This document shows, piece after piece, positions 1-8,042 of a stretch of DNA of 64,000 nucleotides. How positions within the stretch are numbered: the first letter of the stretch is position 1; every line of letters begins with the position of its first letter. Location of the stretch: NCBI GenBank assembly GCA_900470965.1, contig UCCS01000030.1, forward strand, positions 1 to 64,000. The letters are read 5' to 3'. Position numbers and translations under genes: made by a program. Origin of the DNA: Hyphomicrobiales bacterium (lineage in GTDB: Bacteria; Pseudomonadota; Alphaproteobacteria; Rhizobiales; Rhizobiaceae). The notes below the pieces were generated by a model. The model made no database searches, had not been told where the DNA came from, and was given only the letters and a program-made list of their open reading frames with translations.

Positions 1-1
1 C

Positions 2-991
2 CGCGAAGCGGTGATGGAAATGGTCGATGGTCTCGTCAGCTCAGCGCCGTCACAGGCTGCGCGCGACGAGACGGTGACGCCAGCCACAACGCCTCCGGTG
101 CAGCAAAACAGTACGCCGGCCACGGCCCAGCCGGCAGATCAGAGTGCTACCACGCCGCCGGCGCGACCCAACCAGGAAGTTGCCTCGCTGGACGGTTCGG
201 CTGCCAATACCAAGTTTACCCAGCGGCTGCTCGCCGATGGCACCGAAGTCGATAGCGGCCCTGCAGCAGTGCCGGGAACGCCGACGGCGGAAGGCAAGTC
301 GGTTGCCGCGCAGAACGTTGCTGCAGCCGATACCAGCACGCCGAGTGTCCAGTCCGATGCTGCGCCTGCTGAAAACCTGACGCCGAACGGCCCTGCCGCA
401 GCACCTGCGGCGCAGAACACACCTATCGGCGCCACCGAAAAGATGTTCCTCTATGAGGAGCGGATCGGCGAAAGCTCGCCGACGGCAATCGAGGGGTCGG
501 TCGTCTGGACCGTTCAGCATGAAGCCGGACAGGACGGCCGCCAGGAAGCCACCGTGCAGGGCAATGTCACCGTTCCGGAGCGCAATCTTTCGGCGCTTGT
601 AACCTTCAAGCGCAATTCCGACCCGTCGCTGCCGGCAAGCCATCTGGTCGAGATCGTCTTCTCCGTTCCGCCGAATTTCGAAGGCGGCAGCATCGATAGC
701 GTCCAGCGCATCTCGATGAAACGTACGGAGCAGGATCGCGGCGATCCGCTGATTGCGGTGCCGGCCAAAATTACCGACGATTTTCACATGATCGCGCTCA
801 ACGACTATCCGGATGCGCGCAAGGCCAATCTGGACCTGCTTGCCACGCGCGACTGGATCGACATTCCGGTCACCTATCGCAACGGCCGCCGTGCGCTGCT
901 GACCATGCAGAAGGGCGCCACAGGCGGGAATGCCTTCAACACGGCTATCAAGGAATGGACAGCGCTCGGAGATCTCTCGACCAGCCAGTAA
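2..991 (+). CDS. Hypothetical protein, 5' end cut by window edge
   Basis: I do not recognise the family. The frame is open at the left edge, so the real start is probably upstream; the in-frame GTG at 11 and ATG at 14 have no ribosome-binding site before them. Roughly the first 135 visible residues are low-complexity, rich in Pro, Ala, Thr and Gln, and look like a disordered linker. From about residue 150 to the end there is a folded-looking, strand-rich domain with no membrane segment and no catalytic motif I can name. It is followed by a hairpin terminator shared with the convergent rpoH gene. A cell-envelope role is possible but would be a guess. Confidence 0.6.
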   Translation, partial: REAVMEMVDGLVSSAPSQAARDETVTPATTPPVQQNSTPATAQPADQSATTPPARPNQEVASLDGSAANTKFTQRLLADGTEVDSGPAAVPGTPTAEGKSVAAQNVAAADTSTPSVQSDAAPAENLTPNGPAAAPAAQNTPIGATEKMFLYEERIGESSPTAIEGSVVWTVQHEAGQDGRQEATVQGNVTVPERNLSALVTFKRNSDPSLPASHLVEIVFSVPPNFEGGSIDSVQRISMKRTEQDRGDPLIAVPAKITDDFHMIALNDYPDARKANLDLLATRDWIDIPVTYRNGRRALLTMQKGATGGNAFNTAIKEWTALGDLSTSQ

Positions 992-1028
992 GGCCGGCGT
1001 CGCGGAGCCTCGGAAATCACGCAAAATA

Positions 1029-1057
1029 AAAGGCGGGCCGCAGGGACCCGCCTTTTT
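1029..1057. terminator. Bidirectional rho-independent terminator
   Basis: A stem of AGGCGGG (1031-1037) and CCCGCCT (1047-1053) is flanked by A-rich sequence on the left and a T run on the right, so it can end transcription of both the upstream plus-strand gene and the convergent rpoH gene. Confidence 0.85.
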
Positions 1058-1078
1058 TGATTTCAGATGACGACCAGC

Positions 1079-1987
1079 TTATGCGGTGGCTTCGACCACA
1101 CGCACGGCCTTGGCACGCTCCAGCGCTTCCTTGCGGACCGCATCCTGCACCTTTTCAAAGGCGCGGACTTCGATCTGGCGGACACGCTCGCGGCTGATGT
1201 CGAACTCGGCCGAAAGATCTTCCAGCGTCACCGGATCTTCAGCAAGGCGGCGAGCCTCGAAGATGCGGCGTTCGCGGTCGTTCAGCACGCTCATGGCCTT
1301 CGACAACATACGGCGACGGGTATCGAGCTCATCCTGCTCGATCAGCACGTCTTCCTGGCTGTCGTGGTCGTCCACGAGCCAATCCTGCCACTGGCCGCTG
1401 TCGCCTTCAGAGGCCTTGATGGGCGCGTTCAGCGATGCGTCGCCGGAAAGGCGGCGGTTCATCGAAACGACCTCTTCCTCAGAGACGTTCAGCTTGGTAG
1501 CGATTTCGGTCACATGCTCCGGCTTCAGGTCGCCGTCATCGATGGCCTGGATACGGCCCTTCAGGCGACGCAGGTTGAAGAACAGGCGCTTCTGATTGGC
1601 AGTCGTGCCCATCTTCACCAGAGACCACGAACGCAGGATATATTCCTGGATCGAGGCCTTGATCCACCACATGGCGTATGTGGCGAGGCGGAAACCACGT
1701 TCCGGATCGAACTTCTTGACGGCCTGCATGAGGCCGACGTTACCTTCGGATACGACTTCGCCGATCGGCAGGCCGTAGCCGCGATAACCCATGGCGATCT
1801 TCGCGACGAGGCGAAGGTGGCTGGTGACAAGCCTGTGTGCGGCGTCACGATCGCCGTGCTCGGAGTAACGCTTGGCGAGCATGTACTCTTCCTGCGGCTC
1901 CAGCATCGGGAATTTACGGATTTCGTCCAGGTAACGATTGAGACCGGCTTCGCCGGCGGTAATGGACGGCAAGTTATTTCGGGCCAT
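1079..1987 (-). CDS. rpoH: RNA polymerase sigma-32 factor RpoH
   Basis: Alternative sigma factor that directs RNA polymerase to heat-shock and stress promoters. The 302-residue length is normal for alphaproteobacterial RpoH. Region 2 is visible around residues 50-125 (EGNVGLMQAV, then TYAMWWIKASIQEYI), the RpoH-specific box QKRLFFNLR at 132-140, and the region 4.2 helix-turn-helix near the C-terminus (ISRERVRQIE). The ATG at 1987 has a strong AGGAGGG site just upstream. Rhizobia often have two RpoH paralogues; I cannot tell from this window whether this is RpoH1 or RpoH2. It is transcribed alone and ends at a bidirectional hairpin. Confidence 0.95.
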   Translation of the reverse strand: MARNNLPSITAGEAGLNRYLDEIRKFPMLEPQEEYMLAKRYSEHGDRDAAHRLVTSHLRLVAKIAMGYRGYGLPIGEVVSEGNVGLMQAVKKFDPERGFRLATYAMWWIKASIQEYILRSWSLVKMGTTANQKRLFFNLRRLKGRIQAIDDGDLKPEHVTEIATKLNVSEEEVVSMNRRLSGDASLNAPIKASEGDSGQWQDWLVDDHDSQEDVLIEQDELDTRRRMLSKAMSVLNDRERRIFEARRLAEDPVTLEDLSAEFDISRERVRQIEVRAFEKVQDAVRKEALERAKAVRVVEATA

Positions 1988-2093
1988 GATGCACCCTCCT
2001 TATATGGATTCCGGTTCCCGATGGAACGCGCCCTCGCGTTAAAGGCAAACCGGGACATGCGGCTCTATCCAAGCCCGCAATAAGTCCATATAC

Positions 2094-2122
2094 AGATAAG
2101 TATGGCGAAACAGCGATTCAAG
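2094..2122 (-). promoter_or_regulatory. Candidate housekeeping promoter of rpoH
   Basis: On the minus strand CTTGAA (2122-2117) and TTATCT (2099-2094) are 17 bases apart, close to the rhizobial housekeeping pattern CTTGAC-N17-CTATAT. It lies about 110 bases before the rpoH start. This is a pattern match only. Confidence 0.4.
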
Positions 2123-2255
2123 GTCCCCTCGGCGTTCACGAGGGCGTTATCCGGCCGTTGCCAGCGCCAATCAGAGGCATTGATTTTACCGACAGCTGCC
2201 GCATTTTTCCAGTGGTGGTGGCACTCTTGCCAGCCGCTTTTATGAGGGGAACCAG

Positions 2256-2417
2256 ATGATCAGACCAGCCCTTGCCGCCATCCTGCTGCTTTCGCTTTCG
2301 ACCGCTCTTTCATCCTGCGGAAACACCGCCAGGGGACTGGCGCAGGACGGGCGCGACACCAGCCACGCTCTCGACAATGCGACGCATCGGGTCCTGGGTG
2401 CCGGCTCCAAGAAATAG
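2256..2417 (+). CDS. Entericidin-like small lipoprotein
   Basis: A 53-residue protein. The N-terminus is a lipoprotein signal peptide: short basic start (MIRP), a hydrophobic stretch, then the lipobox LSSC with the lipidated cysteine at residue 21. The mature part begins CGNTARGLAQDGRDT, which resembles the EcnA/EcnB entericidin family, tiny envelope lipoproteins first described as an antidote/toxin pair in enteric bacteria; single copies are common in alphaproteobacteria and their role there is unclear. A GAGGGG site lies six bases before the ATG. The gene ends 13 bases before the convergent rluA-family gene. There is no second entericidin gene beside it. Confidence 0.8.
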   Translation: MIRPALAAILLLSLSTALSSCGNTARGLAQDGRDTSHALDNATHRVLGAGSKK

Positions 2418-2430
2418 CAGCGGCCGTTTC

Positions 2431-3456
2431 TCATCCGCGCAGGGCGTCAGCGAGCTCCACCATATCACCTGGTAGCGGCACTTCGAAATGCATCACTTCG
2501 CCGGTGCGCGGATGCTCGAATTGCAGCATGTAGGCATGCAACGCCTGGCGATCGAAAGCCTTGACGACCTTGCGGGCGTCGTCGGGCAGAAGATTGGCCT
2601 TGGTCTTGAAGCCGGCGCCGTAGACGGCGTCGCCCAGCAAGGGATGGCCGATATGGGCCATGTGGACGCGGATCTGGTGCGTGCGGCCGGTTTCGAGGTG
2701 GCATTCGACGAGCGAGGCAAGCGCGCTCGCATCCGGGCTTTCATGGAAGCGCTCGAGCACTTCGTAGTGGGTGATCGCCTCGTCGGCACTCTCGTTTTCG
2801 GGGCGCTTGACGGCGCGGCGGGTGCGGTCGCCGGTGGCGCGGCCGAGCGGCGCGTCGATCGTTCCTGAGAGCGAGCGCGGACGGCCCCAGACGATCGCCC
2901 GATAGGCACGTTCCAGTGGCATGGTGCGGCCGTGATCGGCGAACTGCAGCGAGAGATGGCGATGCGCCATATCGTTCTTGGCGACGACCATGACGCCGGT
3001 CGTATCCTTGTCGAGGCGGTGAACGATGCCGGGACGGCGCACACCGCCAATGCCGGAGAGGGTATCGCCACAATGGTAGATCAGCGCGTTGACGAGCGTA
3101 CCGGTCCAGTTGCCGGGGCCTGGATGGACAACGAGGCCAGCCGGCTTGGAAATGACGATGACATCGTCATCCTCGTAGAGGATATCGAGCGGAATATCCT
3201 CGCCCTTCGGGGCAGGGTCTTCGGGCTTGGGCAGGATGATCTCGTAGCTGTCTCCGGCTCGCACCTTCTTTTGGGGATCGGTAATCGGCGCGCCCTTCAA
3301 AAAGACCTGCCCGTCCTTGATCAGCGCCTTGATGCGGCTGCGGGAAAATTCCTCGCCAACCTGCGCGGTCAGCCAGGCGTCGAGGCGGCCTTCGGCTGTC
3401 TCATCGGCGGTCAGGACTTTTCTATTGTCATCTGCTTGTTTAAAGGGGTCGCTCAA
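2431..3456 (-). CDS. rluD: RluA-family 23S rRNA pseudouridine synthase (RluD-like)
   Basis: Isomerises uridines to pseudouridine in ribosomal RNA in the cytoplasm. Domain order is an N-terminal S4 RNA-binding domain (about residues 20-80, with SRSRIKALIKDGQV) and the catalytic domain carrying HRLDKDTTG at 146-154, where D149 is the expected catalytic aspartate; GRTHQIRVH is a further family signature. The 341-residue length fits RluC/RluD. The start is a TTG at 3456 with a GGAGAAG site about ten bases upstream. RluD is the best guess because the S4 domain is present, but RluC cannot be excluded. It is divergent from the small membrane protein gene at 3499. Confidence 0.88.
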   Translation of the reverse strand: MSDPFKQADDNRKVLTADETAEGRLDAWLTAQVGEEFSRSRIKALIKDGQVFLKGAPITDPQKKVRAGDSYEIILPKPEDPAPKGEDIPLDILYEDDDVIVISKPAGLVVHPGPGNWTGTLVNALIYHCGDTLSGIGGVRRPGIVHRLDKDTTGVMVVAKNDMAHRHLSLQFADHGRTMPLERAYRAIVWGRPRSLSGTIDAPLGRATGDRTRRAVKRPENESADEAITHYEVLERFHESPDASALASLVECHLETGRTHQIRVHMAHIGHPLLGDAVYGAGFKTKANLLPDDARKVVKAFDRQALHAYMLQFEHPRTGEVMHFEVPLPGDMVELADALRG

Positions 3457-3498
3457 GACGCTTCTTCTCCGACGTATTTTTAGAACGGGACGCCATAG

Positions 3499-3891
3499 AT
3501 GACGAAATTCGAGCCAGCCGACGATGAGCAGGAAGAAAAGCCCCTTGATCCGGCTATGGAAAGTGTCCGGCGCAAGATGGTTCGCCTGCAGATCGTCTCG
3601 GGCGCCATCATGTTCGTGAGCCTTATGGCGGTCTTCGGCGCTGTTGTCTACAAGGTGACGCGTACGGAGCCCTCGCAGACCACAGCGTCCGCAGGCTCTT
3701 CCGGTGTTCCCTCCGACGCGCCGATGAATTCGACAGCCTCGCTGCCGCTCGGCTTCAAGATCGAGCAGACATCGCTTTCGGGCGGACAGATCCTGTTTTA
3801 CGGCACGGCGGTGGACGGCAAGCGCAGGGCCCTAGTCTTCGATATCAAAGCTGGCCGTATCGTGGCTGACATCACGCTGTCGGGTAATTGA
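3499..3891 (+). CDS. Small membrane-anchored protein (DUF6476-like)
   Basis: A 130-residue protein with a charged N-terminus and one transmembrane helix around residues 30-50 (IVSGAIMFVSLMAVFGAVVY), then a linker rich in Ser, Thr and Pro and a C-terminal periplasmic domain with strand-like sequence. From memory it resembles DUF6476 proteins of Rhizobiaceae, which have no assigned function. It lies seven bases before the methyltransferase gene and is probably co-transcribed with it. A GGGA site precedes the ATG by about nine bases. Nothing in the sequence indicates an enzyme. Confidence 0.7.
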   Translation: MTKFEPADDEQEEKPLDPAMESVRRKMVRLQIVSGAIMFVSLMAVFGAVVYKVTRTEPSQTTASAGSSGVPSDAPMNSTASLPLGFKIEQTSLSGGQILFYGTAVDGKRRALVFDIKAGRIVADITLSGN

Positions 3892-3898
3892 GGCCGGT

Positions 3899-4723
3899 AT
3901 GGCCGGACAACCTCTCACGATCGAAACCCCGGACGATCTGCGGATCGCGGAGTTTCGCGATATCCGCGAGCGCGACCTGACGGGCAGGCAGAACCGCTTC
4001 ATCGCCGAGGGTACCGTCGTGCTGCGCATGCTCGCCGATGCGCATGCGACGGGTAGAGGATTTTCAGCCGAAAAGATCTTGCTGCTCCGCAATCGGCTCG
4101 ACGGCGTGGCGGAGATCCTCGACACCTTTCCGAACGACGTACCCGTCTATGTGGCCGACGCCGATGTTCTTGACGGTATCGTCGGCTTCAACATGCATCG
4201 CGGCGTGCTTGCGCTCGGTCGCCGCGAGCAGGCGACGGAAACCATGCTTCTCGATGCGCTACCCGAGCAGGCGCTGCTCCTTGTCGGCTGCGGCATTTCC
4301 AATCACGATAATGCCGGGTCGATGTTCCGCAATGCCGCTGCCTTCAGGGCGGATGCGATCCTCCTTGATGAGACCTGCTGCGACCCGCTCTACCGCAAGG
4401 CACTGCGCGTTTCGGTCGGCTCGGTCCTGAGCATGCCCTATCATCGCGGCGGCGATGCGCTCGCTCTTCTTTCGAGCCTTGCCGAGCGCGGCTTTGCAAT
4501 CTGGACGCTTTCGCCACGCGGCGAGACGGATATCCGGCAGATACCGGCTTCCGGTCGCATGGCGCTCGTCGTCGGCACTGAGGGCGAGGGACTGCCGGAA
4601 GCGGTGCTTTCCCGTTTCCGCAGTGCGTGCATTCCGCAGTCTGAAGGACTGGACAGTCTCAACGTGGCGACGGCGACCGGTATTGCGCTCTTTGCGATAT
4701 CTTCGGCGATGGCGCGGATCTGA
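3899..4723 (+). CDS. TrmH/SpoU-family RNA 2'-O-methyltransferase
   Basis: Transfers a methyl group from S-adenosylmethionine to the ribose 2'-OH of rRNA or tRNA. The three SPOUT motifs are visible: motif 1 in ISNHDNAGSMFRNAAAF, motif 2 in VVGTEGEGLP, and motif 3 in DSLNVATATGIALF near the C-terminus, which together form the trefoil knot that binds the cofactor. An N-terminal extension of about 100 residues is probably the substrate-binding domain (SpoU_sub_bind type). The length of 274 residues is normal. The target nucleotide cannot be read from the sequence. It follows the small membrane protein gene closely and converges with the coiled-coil gene seven bases downstream. Confidence 0.88.
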   Translation: MAGQPLTIETPDDLRIAEFRDIRERDLTGRQNRFIAEGTVVLRMLADAHATGRGFSAEKILLLRNRLDGVAEILDTFPNDVPVYVADADVLDGIVGFNMHRGVLALGRREQATETMLLDALPEQALLLVGCGISNHDNAGSMFRNAAAFRADAILLDETCCDPLYRKALRVSVGSVLSMPYHRGGDALALLSSLAERGFAIWTLSPRGETDIRQIPASGRMALVVGTEGEGLPEAVLSRFRSACIPQSEGLDSLNVATATGIALFAISSAMARI

Positions 4724-4729
4724 TGAAGT

Positions 4730-5890
4730 TCAGCGCTGCGGATCGGCGATGATCGCGGCTGCGCGGTCGGCGAGGTTCACGCGGTCGTTTGCGCCCTTCT
4801 TCTCCCCGCCATCGGGCAGCAGGGACAGGATCGGAGAGGACGGGCCTTCCTTGAGCGCAGTGAGCGCTACCATGTTGGCGGCGATCGAGGTGATTTCCTC
4901 GCGAAGCGCGCCATCACGGCCGGTATTGTTTCTTGCCTTCTGAAGGTGGTCGGCAAGTGCTGCGCTGCGCCGGCGCACATTGTCGCTCATCTGCGCTGTG
5001 ATGGCAGCGAGATCGAGTTCAGAGGCCTCTGCTTCGCTGGCCGCTTCGGCGGGCAGATCGGCAACGGCCTTGGAGAGGCCGGCATCACGCAGCACCTTGG
5101 CGACCTTACGGAGTTCGGCATTGGCAGCCTTCAACTGATCCTTCAGCTTGGCGATTTCCTGTTGCCGGCGGCCGAGCAGGGCTTCCTTGTCCGTGGCAGA
5201 GGCGGCCTCACGGGCGGCCTTGTCTTCCAGGCGAATGACCATGTGCTGCTGCTGGCTGAGCTTCTGTTCGGCATCCTTGGCGCGCTTCTGCAGCACGGTC
5301 ACGTCCTGGCGCATCGTATCGCGTTCGTCGCGCAGGGCATTGGTGCGGAACTTCATATTCTCGGCTTCAGTCTCACGCGCAGCAAGGTCGATCTTCAGGT
5401 TGTTGGCCTGTTCGGTGATCTTGGAAAGCCGCGCCCGCAGCGTTTCCAGCTCGCTATCCTTGTTGGAGCCAGCCTGCTCGGCAATATGCAGGCTCGTCTT
5501 CAACTGGCTGATATAGTTTTCGTCCTTGCGCAGGTGGGAGCGCTGCTCGGCAGCCTCTACCTGCATTTCGCCGATCTGTGCGCGCGCCTCATTGACTTCA
5601 GAGGCCAGCCTGCCGGCATCGACGGCGAGTGCGTCGTGGCGCAGCTGGAGGGAGAGCGACTTTTCGCGTTCGCGGTGCAGGTCCTGTGCGGTGCGGGCAT
5701 TTTCAGCGGCGTAGAGCGCGCGCACCATGTCCTTCTGTGCCCGTACTTCCTGCGGACTCAGCGGCATCGTCGCCTTCAGGCGGTTTTCGGTATACCAGAC
5801 GATGCGGCGGTGGACCGCGGGCGAAACCAGAAAGACGAGAAAGGCCGCGGTCAGGAAGCCCAATCCGAACAAAAGAGCATATTCGATCAC
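4730..5890 (-). CDS. Membrane-anchored coiled-coil protein
   Basis: A 386-residue protein with one N-terminal transmembrane helix (about residues 5-25, GLGFLTAAFLVFLVS), followed by about 230 residues of heptad-patterned sequence rich in Glu, Lys, Arg, Ala and Leu, which predicts a long coiled coil (roughly 50-280). The C-terminal 100 residues are less repetitive. It starts with GTG and has no clear ribosome-binding site. I recognise it only as a type of conserved hypothetical found in Rhizobiales. The architecture suggests a membrane-tethered structural or scaffold protein, which is inference. Confidence 0.7.
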   Translation of the reverse strand: MIEYALLFGLGFLTAAFLVFLVSPAVHRRIVWYTENRLKATMPLSPQEVRAQKDMVRALYAAENARTAQDLHREREKSLSLQLRHDALAVDAGRLASEVNEARAQIGEMQVEAAEQRSHLRKDENYISQLKTSLHIAEQAGSNKDSELETLRARLSKITEQANNLKIDLAARETEAENMKFRTNALRDERDTMRQDVTVLQKRAKDAEQKLSQQQHMVIRLEDKAAREAASATDKEALLGRRQQEIAKLKDQLKAANAELRKVAKVLRDAGLSKAVADLPAEAASEAEASELDLAAITAQMSDNVRRRSAALADHLQKARNNTGRDGALREEITSIAANMVALTALKEGPSSPILSLLPDGGEKKGANDRVNLADRAAAIIADPQR

Positions 5891-6019
5891 GGCGCGGCCA
5901 TCGATTCGAAGGTTGATACGGGTCAGTCCGCCTGATTAAGCACGCAGCGCGCGCAGCGACAAGGCTGCGGGCACCGGCAAGACTGTATTCCCAAGGATAT
6001 TAGCGGTGATTTTGGCTTT

Positions 6020-6622
6020 TCAGAAGGGGTTCCAGGTCGGGTTCGGGGTGACCTTCAGATAGCCGACATTGATGCCGAGGCGGGCGCCGACACCAGTGCG
6101 GATCGGCACGACCAGAACATTGTTGTTCTTGAGAAGCGTCATGCCGAAGCCGGCAATGACATAGGCCGAGCCGCTGACGCCGCCGAAGCGAGCATAGATG
6201 GAGTCGATGGACGGCAGATCGTAGACCAGCATCATGACGCGGGAGCCCTGGCCACCGTAATCGAGGCCGAGAGATGGACCCTGCCAGTAAAGCGGATGCT
6301 CGCCGGCATTCTTGGTATTGAGCTGGCCTTCGCCGTAGGTGAGGCCGGCGATGAAGGCGCCGCCGCCCTCCTGGCCGAGGATGTAGCCGTTCGGCAGGCC
6401 GTATTTCTGGAAGGCGCTTTCAACGACTTTGGCAAGGCCGCCGCTGGTCTCGCCGAAGAAGGAATGACCGGCATCAACGATTTCCTGCACTGTGTACTGG
6501 CCGTTGTTCTGCTGTGCTGCGGCCTGTCCGGTAATCATCACCGACGAGATCATGATAGCGGTCAGCAACTTGCAGAAGCCGATAAATCTTCCGAGAAATT
6601 GGAGGCGCATGATGTCATCCAT
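6020..6622 (-). CDS. eipA: EipA-family periplasmic envelope protein (DUF1134)
   Basis: Periplasmic protein of the DUF1134 family; the Brucella member EipA supports envelope integrity under stress, and I recall that its expression is controlled by CtrA. A signal peptide is visible (LLTAIMISSVMITGQAAAQ), with cleavage expected about residues 36-38. The mature domain has the Gly-rich family sequence (GPSLGLDYGGQGSR, GVGARLGINVGYLKV) of a small beta barrel. The start may be at 6622 or at the second ATG at 6610; neither has a strong ribosome-binding site. It is divergent from chpT, and a CtrA-like box sits in the shared intergenic region. Confidence 0.88.
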   Translation of the reverse strand: MDDIMRLQFLGRFIGFCKLLTAIMISSVMITGQAAAQQNNGQYTVQEIVDAGHSFFGETSGGLAKVVESAFQKYGLPNGYILGQEGGGAFIAGLTYGEGQLNTKNAGEHPLYWQGPSLGLDYGGQGSRVMMLVYDLPSIDSIYARFGGVSGSAYVIAGFGMTLLKNNNVLVVPIRTGVGARLGINVGYLKVTPNPTWNPF

Positions 6623-6671
6623 TCGTCATTGTCGGGGGCATTGGCATTTGATGCATTTTGCTCCGATCGTC

Positions 6672-6687
6672 TTAACAATCGGTTTAC
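6672..6687. promoter_or_regulatory. CtrA-like binding box between eipA and chpT
   Basis: TTAA-N7-TTTAC on the plus strand differs by one base from the CtrA consensus TTAA-N7-TTAAC. It lies 50 bases before the eipA start and about 105 before chpT, so it could regulate either gene. Confidence 0.55.
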
Positions 6688-6791
6688 CAAATATGGTGTC
6701 ATTATGGCGGCGAGTACGGTCGCAAACTTCGCGCAATTTTGATCAGGCACACTACCGGGTGGAATGACACTGCCGCCCTCAGGAGACGATG

Positions 6792-7439
6792 ATGTCCAAG
6801 AACCCGAATCTCACTCTGTCCGGCCCGGACCTGGCAGCACTTCTTTGCAGTCGTGTGTGCCATGACGTGATCTCGCCCGTCGGCGCGATCAATAACGGTC
6901 TGGAACTTCTGGACGAAGGCGGAGCGGATTCGGACGCGATGGATCTCATCCGCACCAGTGCGCTCAATGCCTCGGTCCGTCTCAAATTCGCGCGCCTTGC
7001 CTTCGGTGCATCCGGTTCCGTCGGCGCCTCGATCGATACCGGCGAGGCCGAACGTGCAGCCAAGGACTTTGCCGTGGCAGAGAAGAAGACCGAGGTCAGC
7101 TGGAGCGGCCCACGCGCGATCGTCGCCAAGAACAGGGTCAAGCTTCTCCTTAACCTCTTCCTCGTCGCATATTCTTCCATTCCGCGTGGCGGCAATCTGG
7201 ATATTACGCTGGAAAATCCGGAATTCGATGCCAGTTTCAAGCTCGTCGCCAGGGGCAAGCTGATGCGCTTGCCGCCGAAATTCGTCGAAATCGCCACCGG
7301 CACCGCCGAGGAAGCGATCGATGCGCATTCGATCCAGCCTTATTACACTGTACTGCTAGCGGAAGAATGCGGCATGGTTCTGGATTATTCAGCCAGCGCC
7401 GAAGAGATCGTCTTCACTGCCAAGGTTGCCGCAGCGTAG
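6792..7439 (+). CDS. chpT: Histidine phosphotransferase ChpT
   Basis: Cytoplasmic phosphotransferase that passes phosphate from the hybrid kinase CckA to CtrA and CpdR in the alphaproteobacterial cell-cycle phosphorelay. The phosphorylated histidine is in the segment VCHDVISPVGAINNGLELL, His24 with the start used here; the C-terminal half is a degenerate kinase ATPase fold that does not bind ATP in known members. An AGGAG site is three bases before the ATG at 6789 and six before the one at 6792, so the second is preferred. The gene is followed by a single-domain response regulator and the convergent ctrA, which fits its role. Confidence 0.92.
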   Translation: MSKNPNLTLSGPDLAALLCSRVCHDVISPVGAINNGLELLDEGGADSDAMDLIRTSALNASVRLKFARLAFGASGSVGASIDTGEAERAAKDFAVAEKKTEVSWSGPRAIVAKNRVKLLLNLFLVAYSSIPRGGNLDITLENPEFDASFKLVARGKLMRLPPKFVEIATGTAEEAIDAHSIQPYYTVLLAEECGMVLDYSASAEEIVFTAKVAAA

Positions 7440-7552
7440 TTCACCGATTGCTGATCGAAGCCGGTGCAGTAACGATTCCTTAGCCTGATCAACCTATCCT
7501 CGAAGGTCAGGAAGACCCTCGACGGAGACAGCGCGAGGGGTAAGGAGCTGCC

Positions 7553-7915
7553 ATGCAAAGATTCATGATCACCGATAGTTCGGACATCGTTCGCAAGGTC
7601 GGCAAGCGAATCCTTTCCGAGCTCGATTTTCTGGTCAGCGAAGCTTCGAATGCCGAGGAGGCGTTGCAGCGCTGCCAGGCTGAGCTTCCCGAATATCTGA
7701 TCGTCGATTCGGGCATGGAAGGCGCGCTTGATCTCATCGCCAATATCCGCGCCATGGACGGCGGCAAAGAGGTCAAGATCTACTATTGCGTCATCGAGGC
7801 CGATCTGAAGAAGCTGATGGCCGGCAAGCGGGCAGGGGCAACCGACTTCCTGCTCAAGCCGTTCGACCGCAAAATCCTTACCGCCGTGTTCGGAAATCGC
7901 GCAATCGCTGCCTGA
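7553..7915 (+). CDS. Single-domain response regulator beside chpT
   Basis: A 120-residue receiver domain with no output domain. The acidic pocket has D8, the phospho-acceptor is D52 (in LIVDSGME) and the conserved lysine is K102 (in LLKPFD). The usual Ser/Thr switch residue near position 79-80 is not present: the sequence reads YYCVIEADL. AAGGAG lies five bases before the ATG. It is in the same direction as chpT, 113 bases downstream, and ends at a terminator. By analogy with CpdR or DivK it may receive phosphate from ChpT, but the CpdR of S. meliloti is, as I remember, at another locus, so I give no gene symbol. Confidence 0.85.
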   Translation: MQRFMITDSSDIVRKVGKRILSELDFLVSEASNAEEALQRCQAELPEYLIVDSGMEGALDLIANIRAMDGGKEVKIYYCVIEADLKKLMAGKRAGATDFLLKPFDRKILTAVFGNRAIAA

Positions 7916-7940
7916 ATAGGTCGCACAAATCGTTAACGGG

Positions 7941-7966
7941 GGCCGTCCTTTTGGGCGGCTTTTTCA
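7941..7966 (+). terminator. Terminator of the response regulator gene
   Basis: GCCGTCC and GGGCGGC pair around a TTTT loop, followed by a short T run. It lies 26 bases after the response regulator stop. Confidence 0.65.
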
Positions 7967-7985
7967 TTTCCGCACATTGCCGACA

Positions 7986-8017
7986 AAATAAAAGTCCCGC
8001 CGGCGAGGCGGGACTTT
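7986..8017. terminator. Bidirectional terminator between response regulator and ctrA
   Basis: AAGTCCCGCC (7991-8000) and GGCGGGACTT (8006-8015) form a perfect stem with a five-base loop, A-rich on the left and T-rich on the right, so it can serve both convergent genes. Confidence 0.88.
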
Positions 8018-8042
8018 TCATTTGGTAAGGGGATTCGGCGGA

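Noticed and set aside
2094..2122. An RpoH-type heat-shock promoter before rpoH, suggested by CTTGAAT and CGCCATAC.
   Set aside because: The gap between the two elements is about eight bases, too short for a sigma-32 promoter; the same area fits a housekeeping promoter better.
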